Shown in pieces: positions 10,562-20,826 of a DNA stretch of 64,000 nucleotides. The first letter of the stretch is position 1. Every line of letters starts with the position of its first letter. Position numbers and translations under genes: made by a program. This stretch comes from Tetrapyrgos nigripes. Lineage: Eukaryota > Basidiomycota > Agaricomycetes > Agaricales > Campanellaceae. The stretch lies in the NCBI GenBank assembly GCA_013368315.1, contig JAACJM010000110.1, positions 218,191-282,190 of the forward strand, in the 5' to 3' direction. The notes under the pieces were generated by a model, which did no database searches, had not been told where the DNA came from, and was given only the letters and a program-made list of their open reading frames with translations.

Positions 10562-11790
10562 TGCCAGAATGGGCCCACAACAAAAATACATCCATAGTAA
10601 GCTCCCCTGCAATCGCATACCTCCTCCTCACCCCCTCACAAACTTGTATCTTCACATTCAGAGCACCTATCATTATGGGGCTTCTCTACCTATCATTCTG
10701 GAGTTAACTGAGGCCAGAATGAGCCGACAGCAAAAATATATCTGGTATAAACTCCCTACACTCACATACCCTCCCCCTCACCCCCTCACAAACTTGTATC
10801 TTCATTGTGGAGCTTCTCTCCATATTATTCTGGAGTTAAATGAGGCCATAATGATCCCACAACAAAAATATATCTGTTATAAACTCCCCTACACTCACAT
10901 ACCCTCTCCACAAACTTGTATTTTCATATCCAGAGCACTTATCATTGTGGGGTTTCTCTCCCCATTATTCTGGAGTTAAATGAGACCAGGATGGGCCCAC
11001 AACACAAATACATCCATGGTAAACTCCCCTACACTCACATACCTCCCCCTCAACCCCCCACAAACTCATATCTTCACATCCAGAGCACCTATCATTATGG
11101 GGTTTCTTTTCCTGATATTGTGGAGTTAAATGAGGCCAGAATGAGCCCACAACAGATATATCCATTATAAACTCCTCTATGCTCATTTACCCTCCTTCTC
11201 ACATCTCATTGTGGGGTTTCTTTCCTTCTAATTCTGAAGTTAAATGAGGCCATAATTGGCCCAAAACAAAAATATATTCATCATAAACTTCCCTGCACTC
11301 ACATACCCTCCCCATCACCCCCCCACAAACTCATATCTCCACATCCAGTCCACCTATCATTGTGGGGTTTCATTCCCCATTGTTCTGGAGTTAAATGAGG
11401 CCAGAATTAGCCCTGAGCAAAAATATATTGATGATAAGCTTCCTTGCACTCACATACCCTGCCCTTCACCCACCCAAAAACCCATATCTCCACAGCAAGA
11501 GTACCTATGGATAATAAACTTCCCTGCACTCACATACCCTCTCTCACCCCCCACAAACTTTTATCTCCACATCCAGAGTACCTATCATTATGGGGTTTCT
11601 TTCACTCTTTTTTTGGAGTTAAATGAGGCCACAATGAGCCCTGAGAAGAAATATATTGATGATAAATGTTTCTGCACTCACCTACCTTCCTCCTCAGGAC
11701 CTCACCCACACACAAACTCTTATCTCCACATCCAGACCATGTATCATTGTGGGTTTTCTTTCCTTCTAATTATGGATTTAAATGAGGCCT
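10562..11790. repeat. Diverged tandem repeat, units of about 115-160 bases
   Basis: About nine units begin near 10562, 10711, 10844, 10984, 11135, 11249, 11398, 11500 and 11627. Each starts GCCAGAATGAGCCC, passes through CACTCACATACCCTCC and TATCATTATGGGG, and ends TGGAGTTAAATGAG. Units differ by internal deletions. On the plus strand many neighbouring units are open in the same frame (10569-10979, 10916-11170, 11256-11792), giving a roughly 50-residue periodic peptide (QQKYI...KLP...HIQSTYH...ILELNEA). I do not call it a gene because start, introns and homology are lacking. Confidence 0.8.
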
Positions 11791-11792
11791 GA

Positions 11793-12050
11793 ATTTAATC
11801 GAAGTAATTTATTTGGAAGTGATATCTACCATGTAAGCTGTACTTGGTGTATCTATTTCCTTCGAAACCTCAAACTCATTCATTCTTGTTGCAACGTTCG
11901 GTTTACTCTGATGTTGTGCAGGTGAGATGGAGAGAGCTTGAGGGTATACTTGGGCCAGTAGGAGTTGAAGAGGGAACTGGTAGCACTGTTGGCTTATAGG
12001 GGATGAGGTGTTTATATTTAATGTGGTCACTGTTCAAAGTAAGAATTAAT
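11793..12050. other. Short spacer
   Basis: No gene or repeat recognised between the minisatellite and the tRNA-like segment. Confidence 0.4.
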
Positions 12051-12113
12051 GGTGTAGTGGTCAATATCATGAGTGTTTTTTGAAAAGTCTAGGTCCCAAG
12101 TTTAATCCTGCCT
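12050..12113 (+). other. tRNA-like remnant (A-box and B-box text)
   Basis: TAGTGGTCAATATCATGAG (12055-12073) fits a polymerase III A box with D arm. AAGTTTAATCCTG (12098-12110) resembles a decayed B box. The T stem does not pair and the 3' end is cut by the fold-back element at 12114. It may be a tRNA pseudogene or a SINE head. Confidence 0.3.
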
Positions 12114-13159
12114 CACAGCGGGGCGCGGAGCATATTTGCCAGCCATTTTTGTGCACTCTTAAATGACGGATAGTTCACACGATTTTGGGTGAGATAAAAT
12201 TGATCATATTAGCTGCCAAAAAGGGTCGCAAAAGCTCAAATTATGCGCTCATCAGTATTTTGACAAATCTCTGGTCCGCTGGTGCCTGCCAAAATTTGGC
12301 GGGCGCCAGTGGAAACCAGTTACCAGATGCTAAGCGAGCTTAAGCAACCAGCCAAGTCAAAACTCCCACCAGTAGAAATCTTAAATTGCGATGTGTGAAG
12401 CTTCCTCCCTGCTGATGCCCTCTGTAAGATGTTAGAATACGTTGATTTGTGTGTAAGACAATGTGTATGATAGGAATATAGGGTAGGATACAAGGGGAGG
12501 AAGATACATGCACGCAAAATTATGGGTACCAGCCGAACCAGTGGGAAAGTCCGCCAGAACTTTGTCAAAACACTGATGCTCAAGTTTTTCCATGCTAAAC
12601 TTTTTATTAATTCATGACCAAAAAAGGGAAGCAAATAGTATTCGAATTTTGATTTGTGAGAAAATGCGCAAAAGGTATGATCACTACTTGTGTGCCGGAT
12701 TCCAGCAAGTAAAAGGAAAAGCACTGCAGATGGGAAAAATCTAAACTTAAATGACGGATTTTTGCTCGGCACTGGGCCTACTCCATATGGCACTGATTTG
12801 AGGCCAATATTCCATATGGAGTATGCCCGGCTGTTGAGAAAAATCAGTAATTTAAGTTCATGTTTTTCAATGCCCCAGTGAATTCACTTTACTCGCCGGA
12901 ACCCGGCACACAAATACTGGTCATACCTTTTGCGCATTTTCTTACAAATCAAAACTCGAATACTATTTACTTCCCTTTTTTGGTCACGAATGAATAAAAA
13001 GTTTAGCACGGAAAAGCTTAAGCGCGTAATTTGAGCTTTTGCGACCCGGTTTTTTGGCAGTAAATACGATGGATTTTATCTCACCCAAAATTGTGTGAAC
13101 TATCCGTCATTTAAGAATGCACAAAAATGGCTGGCAAATATGCTCCGTGCCCCGCTGTG
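12114..13159. mobile_element. Fold-back (long inverted repeat) element, CACAG ends
   Basis: The ends CACAGCGGGG (12114) and CCCCGCTGTG (to 13159) are flanked by CCT at 12111-12113 and 13160-13162, a 3-base duplication. After removal of the element nested in the left arm, the two arms are inverted copies of each other almost to the centre (about 12790-12812), roughly 350 bases per arm. The whole would fold as one hairpin. No open reading frame of note. The 3-base duplication and CAC start fit the CACTA group or a Harbinger-like element; I cannot decide. Confidence 0.7.
12250..12578. mobile_element. Element nested in the fold-back arm, CATCAG ends
   Basis: 329 bases beginning CATCAGTATTTTGACAAA and ending TTTGTCAAAACACTGATG. 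It is flanked by CT on both sides (12248-12249, 12579-12580). The opposite arm of the host hairpin reads GCGCTTAAG at the matching place (13016-13024, minus strand), so the uninterrupted arm serves as the empty site and shows what was inserted. Confidence 0.7.
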
Positions 13160-13162
13160 CCT

Positions 13163-14681
13163 GGGAGTACCTCATAAATATATGATCATATGATTTTTAA
13201 TACCTTTACAGTTATAAATTCCCATGGCTCAAGGATTCTGGTCAGCCTCACAGATGGCAGATTTCGTCGCAAAAAAAAAACTGATTACTCTATAAATAGT
13301 AATCGGAATAACACATTGGGATGATTCTTATAGGGTTTGTTGAAGCAAAATAGGAAGATAGATTGGCTGTAGAAAGGATACCTGTTAGTATCTTTGGATT
13401 GGTTTTTGCTTGGCATTGTTTCTTCAGGTGTGTGTTTTACCTCTACTCTATGTTCATTTGACTTATATTGCAGTTCTACAGGGTTACTGAATGCCTCTAA
13501 GTGGTGTTGCTGTTGTCAATGCCTTTAGCTTCCCACATCCACCTCCTATGACTCTGCCAATTGTGGGGCAGTACATATTACTTAACGTATTCACCCCTTT
13601 CCTGGTACTCTAGCTAGACTAAAATGCCACATCTTTACCATTATGACCCAGCTCTGAGTCCTCAATTCTACCTAGCTATGAGTGTCCCTGTACCTTGCTG
13701 TTCTCCAACAAGTTTTTACACCATGCTTTTGAGACAGCAATGTCATCCAAACTAAGATTGCAGCATCCAGCTCAACTTTCTGTTTACTGGGCTGATTCTT
13801 TGTACACTCATTTCCCATGCCTCTTGTAAATTGAGGCAAGGTTGTTCATGGAAGTCAATGTTGATATGCCATACAAAATTCATGTATAGAAACACTATTT
13901 GACAGTTAGAAAGATGATTTACCACTTTGATTGGTGTATAAAGGACTCTAGTCAAAGCACTAGTGGACTAAGTGTACATGCCAGTACAATAAAGCTAAGT
14001 ACTTATGAATGAGATATGCTTATTCTAAGTACTATGGTAGATGTGTACAGGACTTCGGTTGTAGTAGCAGACCCACCCATTATGCTATGCAAAGATCTAT
14101 AAAGACTTTGTAACAAATTCCTACTATAACACACTTAGTACCACCAGTGCAACTCAAGGGAAAGTGAAGCCCCTATTCACAGGCAAGGAACACATCAGCT
14201 ATACAACCCAGACTCTAGCACTAAAAGATCACTGGATAAGAATTGTGTCATACTCAGAGAAATCAGAGGACAACCATAGTGACTGACTATGTCTGAACTA
14301 GCAGTATAGTAATTGATCCCTCACTTATAAGCAAAACAGAAGGAATAGTCTTTTGAAAGACAGCAAGGATAGATAAGTAGGACAAAATTTATATGTACGA
14401 GTTCCTAGAAAGCTCAGCTTTCTTATGATACTAAAGGGATGTACTAGCAGGGAGGGAATGAAGCCTATTGTTCATTACTGTCAGTATGCAATCAAAGGAA
14501 TGAGTCATGTTAAGAAAGCCCAAAAAGGGTAAAGATATTTCCAAATGCATCAGTAAGATCAGCAAGATGTGTGCCTGATGACTGAGGCTTTCTAGTCAGT
14601 ACAAGTACAACTACAGAATATATGTATGATCTTATAGAGAGCAGGACTCAACTATAGGAGAACTACACCACTAACTGGTGG
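13163..14681. other. Gene-poor stretch with a TPR fragment
   Basis: Apart from the short TPR-like piece listed separately at 13799-13862, no gene, RNA or transposon end was recognised. Confidence 0.4.
13799..13862 (-). pseudogene. Isolated kinesin-light-chain-type TPR fragment
   Basis: About 64 bases match the repeat text of the TPR array at 26392-27190 (CTTGTAAAT-GAGGCAAGG and GTTGTTCATGGAAGTCAATG). On the minus strand this encodes part of one TPR helix pair (SMNNLA...YK type, now out of frame). It is a stray copy about 12.6 kb from the array. Confidence 0.55.
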
Positions 14682-14995
14682 TATACTAAAACTAGAGCTA
14701 TTGATACCAAGGCTATAGTAGCACCAGAAAAACATAAGAAGAGGAATAACACAGAGTGCACAAAGGAATGTGAGTCATACAAGTGGAGCCCAGCATGGAT
14801 GGTGGAGCTATCTGAGTCATAATGACCACAGCCACCAGTATACTAAAACTAGAGCTATTGATACCAAGGCTATAGTAGCACCAGAAAAACATAAGAAGAG
14901 GAATAACACAGAGTGCACAAAGGAATGTGAGTCATACAAGTGGAGCCCAGCATGGATGGTGGAGCTATCTGAGTCATAATGACCACAGCCACCAG
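14682..14995. repeat. Perfect tandem duplication, 2 x 157 bases
   Basis: 14682-14838 and 14839-14995 are identical base for base by eye, starting TATACTAAAACTAGAGC and ending GACCACAGCCACCAG. Zero divergence means a very recent duplication or an assembly effect. Confidence 0.9.
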
Positions 14996-15122
14996 TTCCA
15001 GAAAGGTACCTACTTAATCTAGTAGTACTGACAAGCATGGACTGGCAGTTAGAAGAATATTTCTGTTTTTTTGTGTACCTTTTGTCAGACATTAAAAAGA
15101 AATGTAGAACTGTATAGGAGTA

Positions 15123-16103
15123 CACTGCAAGCATAGGTAGCTCTTTTCAATGAGAAGAGCCTGAGAAGATTGTGGGAAGATTTGAAGTCTGCTCAACAAA
15201 AGACCATTGAGAAGAGTTTGAGAAGAATTGAAATCATCTCAAAATCTTCCTGGCCCTGTACTCAATGAGAAGAGTCTGAGAAGAGTGAGGGCAATCCTAA
15301 GGAATCCTAGCAATCCTGCTGGTCAGAATGTTGTGCGTAGATAGTTCAATTTACATAATAAGAGTTTGTATAGTATTCTGTCACTGTCAAGTCCATGCGA
15401 GCCCTTAATGCTAGGAAACACCAAGGATCCGGATGGAGGTCTTGGATGGAGAGGACGACGTTTCCGGGTGGATCCGGTTAGGAAAGAGCTTAGAGAGATA
15501 TAGGTATGGATTCTAGTCAGGAAGACTAGGAAGCTCTAAGGAACCATCGAGGAAGGATAGGAGACCAGCTTTGTCGATTTTGCACTTAATATCTACTACA
15601 AATGTGCTAGCTTAAGTACTACTTCGGGAAGTGTAGGAATAAGATAGGAAAGGATCGGAAATGAAGAGTAATATAACTACAGAAGGAAAGGTGAAGGGAA
15701 ACGCCTCCTAAGGAAAGTGGAGTTGTGGATATGAAGTGGAGACGTTGGAGTAGGATTGGAGATGAATCGGAAATGAAGGAATGATCGGAAAGTGATAGGA
15801 AAGTATCGGAAAGGTATAAGAAGTATAGGGAAGTGCATAGATCTTACAGTCACCTGTATGGCACATGGCCAGTGGGATCTCTGGGATTCCTTAGGATTGA
15901 TCTTGCTCTTCTCGCAATGATCTCAGACTCTTCTCAGCAAGAAGAGTCACACTCTTCTCATTGAGTACCGAGCTGGGGAGATTTTGAGATTATTTTAAAT
16001 CTTCTCAAACTCTTCTCAGTGGTTTCTTTCTGAGTGAATTTCAAATATTCTCACAATCTTCTCAGGCTCTTCTCATTGATAAGAGCTACCTATGCCTGCA
16101 GTG
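15123..16103. mobile_element. Non-autonomous CACTA-like element
   Basis: The ends CACTGCAAGCATAGG (15123) and CCTATGCCTGCAGTG (to 16103) are inverted with one mismatch and flanked by GTA on both sides (15120-15122, 16104-16106), the 3-base duplication of CACTA elements. The inverted arms extend about 215-250 bases and are packed with the subterminal motif GAGAAGAGTYTGAGAAGA. The middle is occupied by a solo LTR. No transposase. Confidence 0.8.
15385..15848. mobile_element. Solo LTR inside the CACTA-like element
   Basis: 464 bases beginning TGTCAAGTCC and ending ATCTTACA, flanked by GTCAC at 15380-15384 and 15849-15853, a perfect 5-base duplication. Base use (GGA-rich) differs from the surrounding arms. 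Insertion came after the CACTA-like element was in place. Confidence 0.75.
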
Positions 16104-17039
16104 GTAGCTGCAAGTAGTATAAAAGGACTAGGTATTTCTCATAGTCACTCAAGCCATGTACTGTAGAGTATCAGTCATCTCACTAGTGCTAGCAGTAGAG
16201 ACTGAAACATGGACTACACTTCTACAAACCTTACCTCACTTGCATTGAGTATAAACATAGTGTGTGGATCAATAGTGTTGAATTAAATTTGTTGGTTTTG
16301 TGTAGACCTTTTGTGTGTGTCCTCAGACTTGTGAAAATTGGTTATAAGGCATTTGAGCCTACAAATTGTGATTTGAAACTGTTGGTTATACTTTGTGGAC
16401 TTCTCATAGTCTTTGTGTGTGTTGAACTTGTGTGCATTCATGCAAAAACACTGTGCTGGTAGGATAGATTCTTTTTCAGTCTACGAAATTAAGCTAGCAT
16501 AGCATAAAATCTAGTCTATGGTAGGCTGTACATAGAATACATTTCATTCTATCAGCTAGAATAAAATTTGGTCTATAGGAGATGCGCACCAGTCCATGGC
16601 TGACATAGCTTGATTTCGCAATTCAGCCTACTGTAGCATATCCTTTGACTACATTTCAGCCTATGTGGTTGCTTTGTTTACCCCTCACATTGCCTTTCAA
16701 ATGTGTTTAAAAAAATCATATCATTGAAAAGTTACATGACAACAAACATACATTACCACTGTGCCAGTAGTATAGCATCTTTTCACACTATGAAATGAAG
16801 CTGTTGTAGACTACTTTCTACTCTACAATAGCTTACTCATAGGTTCTTTATCATTCTAAATACTAGCTTAGAATCTAGATTCTACACTATAGGAGACGCA
16901 CATCAGCCTATGGCCAATTTCAAGAATCACCACACTACAGTCTGTTATTCAGTCCATGGCAGCTTAAATTTTCATCCAAGGATAGCCTCAATTGGGTTGA
17001 GCAGTTGCATTTGGCAGCATTTGCCTTCAGATAGTTGTA

Positions 17040-17895
17040 CTTTGCTGGTGGGGTCACAGTGCCAGTGTTGTACTGTTTTGCATGCTGGTTACTGAGAAAT
17101 TGTTTGACAATGGCAATAAAACGGTTGAGAATAGGGGACTCTGTAAGTATTTTTTTTTAGCAGCATGTGACTTCATAATGACTGCATCTTGGTATGTTGC
17201 TCTGTTGCTCACAAGCTGTTCATTCCAGGGCATCATAATATTCATTCCACTTTTGTAGAAGAGCTGATGAGCACTGCTCTAGATGGGCACTGTCAGGGAG
17301 GAGCACCAGTGAGTAGCAATGACTCATGACTATCATGTTATATCTCACTTTCTCTCTGTCTAATCCCATTTTATTGCAGATATTCCAGCTTGGACCTTGC
17401 TGGGTGGCCTGGTTTTTTACCAAGTCTCCATTGCAGTTTGGTGTTTGTGGCTTGTGTTTGAGCAAGTTTGGCTGGTCGAGGTGACAGGTCAATGGGGTTG
17501 CTACAAGGTACGGGATGACTTACCTCCTAAGCTAGTGATCAACTCATCCTCCCAGGTTTCCCTGCTCCATCAGGAAGACTCCCACTGCCACTATCCTCTT
17601 CACAGTTACCTTCTTCATGTCCAGCTTCAGGTTGAGGTGAAGTCAATGTCTGTTGTTGATGAAGCTCATGCTCAAGGGTTGGTGCTGTACCTCTCTGAGA
17701 GTCAGTTGCATTTTGAGAGGCTTGTGCAGCTGAAGTGGTTCCTTTAGGAGCTCTTGGCTGCACTTGTGGAGACATGCTCATGTACCTCATCACTGGCATT
17801 ATTGTTCTTTTGTTGATGATGGGAACAGTTTTCCGAGACCTTGGCTTTCTTGAGAGCCTCTGTTGAAAGGATAGGACTTCAGTAAGTGTTTGCAA
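17040..17895 (-). pseudogene. Second (divergent) gene of the CACTA element, decayed, unknown
   Basis: Open pieces 17895-17539 and 17492-17220 on the minus strand can be joined by a plausible GT-AG intron (GTAAGTCATC... to ...CTCGACCAG, near 17510-17460), giving WEDELITSLG spliced to AKLAQTQATNTKLQWRL. This needs a one-base shift before the intron and meets a stop soon after. It is rich in Gln, Ser and Lys. Its place next to the transposase resembles the accessory gene of plant CACTA elements, but I see no homology to support that function. Confidence 0.35.
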
Positions 17896-19175
17896 GTTCA
17901 GAGAAGTTTACTAGTACTCACTTTCCATTTCCTGGCTCTTTTTAAGCAGTTCTTTGTATGTCAGCTGCTCTATGTTGGCATTAGCCCCAGTGGCCAAGGG
18001 GCTGCAATTGTTTTATATCAGTCAAAAGCATGCAAACAAGCACTGCACTTTCTTATTTGACCTGTACCCGACTCCCTCTATTCCTGACTCGTCTACTCTC
18101 ATACCACACACTAACCACAATGACAACCTTGGAGATATGTCTTGGGATGAGCCACCTATGGGAGAAGAGCAGCCTTTCTCATCTGGACAAAGTAGCTTTA
18201 CTGGCAGTGGACTACAAAACATCTGAGCTTGGGTTGAGGACTCAATGGATGCTGAAGACTGGACTTCCAAGGAACTGGATGATGAGGACGAGAGTAGTGA
18301 AGGAAATGAAGAAGATTTTGACTGGGACACTTTTGTAGAAGAGTATTGTGCTGCACATGGTAACCTCTCTACAGAAGAGCAGTTTGGGGCATTGTATGAG
18401 CAGGAGGCTGCAGGAGGTACATCTATCCTCTATGAACATTGCTATAACCCCTTCTGAGATGTCTTTGCAGCTATACTGGGTGAATATGACCTCGCTATAT
18501 GTCAAGCTTTTGCTTACAAGCTCACAACACATACCACTGACTGAGCCTTTGCCAAAACCCCATATGCTTTCCCTTGGCATCCTTCCAAGCATCCTCTACC
18601 TAAGCTGGATGGTATACAGTCATGGGTCACTGCCCTCACTGGTGTAGAGCCCTGTCTTTTTGACTCCTGCCCCAATCCTTATTGTGCATATACTGGACAA
18701 CATGCCAACCTCACCACCTGCCCTTATTGCCCCGAAAAATGATTTCACTCCAACAGCAAGCTGTGGAAGCAATTCACATATATTCCACTCATTCCAAGAC
18801 TGCAGGCCTTCACTTAGAGTCAGGAGTACTGGGTGAAGGAGCACAAGCACAAGCGTGGCCATCTCAGCAACATTTTTGACAGTACAACATATCAAAAATT
18901 GTGCAGATGCCATGTCCACATTAACCATGATATGGGCATCTGGTTTTTCAAGCTCACACTCAAGCCACGAGTCAAGCTCACACTCAAGCTCACATTCAAG
19001 CTACCATCAAGTGACTGTCAGGCTATATTTAGTACACATGTGGCAAATGATTGCATCCGGTGCTTGTCCACAAAATCACAGTCATGTGTCTGTGACACTT
19101 TCTATTCTTTCCGTCTTTACGCTGTTGGTAGGCATTAACGTTATATCATCATCTACTAAACTTATGTATGCATAG

Positions 19176-20230
19176 ATTGCAAGCTTTCCTGAATCTACAG
19201 AGCAACATAAAATGCTGGTAAGTTGCGGCTGAATTGTTGAACTTTGATAGATTCAATGTCATCTTCATTCAGGCAAAATTCAGACAGCGGCTTGCTAGCT
19301 TTATTGATCCTCAACGAAAGAAACCACCCAATACTAGCCCTGATATTCAAAAAGCTCCTTCCTCAGTCCCAGGATTCACTTACAATGCTCCCTTTCCTGC
19401 CTATCCCTGGAATCCTTTCCAAATGCCATTTGCTAACTACATGAATCCAGAACTTATGGCTCATTTGGGAGGTGCTGGGCCACCACAGGCTTTTCAAAAT
19501 ATACCAATGGTATCTGCTATTAGTGTTCAGCCCCACTCTAAGAGTAGTGTCAATGCTCTGAAACCTGAAAATGCAACCCCAGATTTTTTTGCAGACCAAA
19601 AATGATAACATTGGTAAAAGCAGCAACTCTGAGCCTTGCCAGGAGATAGACAGTGCACGTAAACGCAGTCACAATGTTGCATTTAGAGATGATAACCAAT
19701 TTGAAACACCAGCTAAGCTGGCTCGCAAACAAATGCCTGATGTACCGCTCACTGGACCGTGCTGTGACAGCCAAACAGTCTATCTACATTTTGAGGACCT
19801 AAAAGGTGGATGGGATGCATGGCCACAGTCTAATTTTGCAATGGATGTTACTTGGGATGTTTTTGAGGACAATAACAATTTGTCAGTTCATTGGGCAACA
19901 AATACAGTTGGATCCAATGGGAGGCAGAGACAGAACAGTAGTATCAATGCAGAGAATATCGAGAATGGAGCTATGACCAAACGAAAATGCCTTGGGCATA
20001 TCCGGTGTGACAATGAAAATTGTGCTGTCACAACACAGATAGGGAAAGCAAATGGCAAATGTGACTGTGGTGCTGCATTGGAACATGTTCCTTGCCCAAA
20101 TGTGGCTATGATAATCAAATGGGCTGGTGGTGTGCGATATTTCAATGGTATTAATGATCACAACCATCCAAGACTTCCACACCAGTTGCACGCAGAAGTG
20201 AAAGAAAACAACAGAAGGCTCAAGATGTAA
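19176..20230 (+). pseudogene. WRKY/GCM1-like zinc-finger protein (transposon-encoded)
   Basis: Likely exons: 19176-19217, then 19273 onward after a GTAAGT...ATTCAG intron. The protein has a Pro-rich segment (YPWNPFQMPFANYMNPEL), a basic patch (ARKRSH), the conserved YLHFEDLKGGWDAWPQSNF block, and a zinc-finger region near 19980-20190: CLGHIRCDNENC, CDCGAALEHVPC, then DHNHPRLPHQLH. The Cys pair followed far on by H-x-H fits the WRKY-GCM1 group of DNA-binding domains often fused to Mutator-type transposases. Here no transposase follows. The frame changes at a run of seven T (19584-19590), so one base is lost or gained there. Confidence 0.6.
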
Positions 20231-20519
20231 TGATGTGAGTAAAAAACATTCTGTAACTTCTTAACTTAACAAAACAGGAATTATAGTGATGGTGAAAGGG
20301 ATATTGAACTGATTAAATGGGGAAGTGGTGCATACTATTGGGAGCCAATCAATGATAGTTAGTCAAGTATCTGAACTGAAGAGCTTTGTACCTTTGAGTA
20401 AACAATGTAAATAGAGATCTACTGAATAGCATCAAAGATGAATTCAAGTCTGTGCTGTTGTGACCAACAGAATAGTGTTGATGTAAAGTATAGAGTAGTA
20501 GACGAGGTGCGTTACCCTC

Positions 20520-20826
20520 AAGCCATCTCAAGCCACTCAAACAACCCTTAAGTCACATCAGCACACTCAAGCCACACACTACACTCAAGCCTTACTCAAG
20601 CCTCACTCAAACCACCCTCAAGCTACCTTCAAGTTACCTTCACAAGCTACCCTCAAGATACCCCAAGATACCCTCAAAGATACCCTCAAAATACCCCCAA
20701 ATACCATCAAGATACCCTCAAGATATCCCCAAGATACCCTCAAGATACCCTCAAGATACCCTCAAGATACCCTCAAGATACCCCCAAGATACCCTCAAGA
20801 TACCCCCAAGATACCCTCAAGATACC
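20520..20826. repeat. CTCAAGATACC satellite
   Basis: Short tandem words of 10-13 bases (CTCAAGATACC, CCCAAGATACC), starting as CTCAAGCCA units at 20520 and becoming regular from 20650. The same word in shorter arrays marks both ends of the host element (18949-19010, 21126-21175). Confidence 0.9.
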
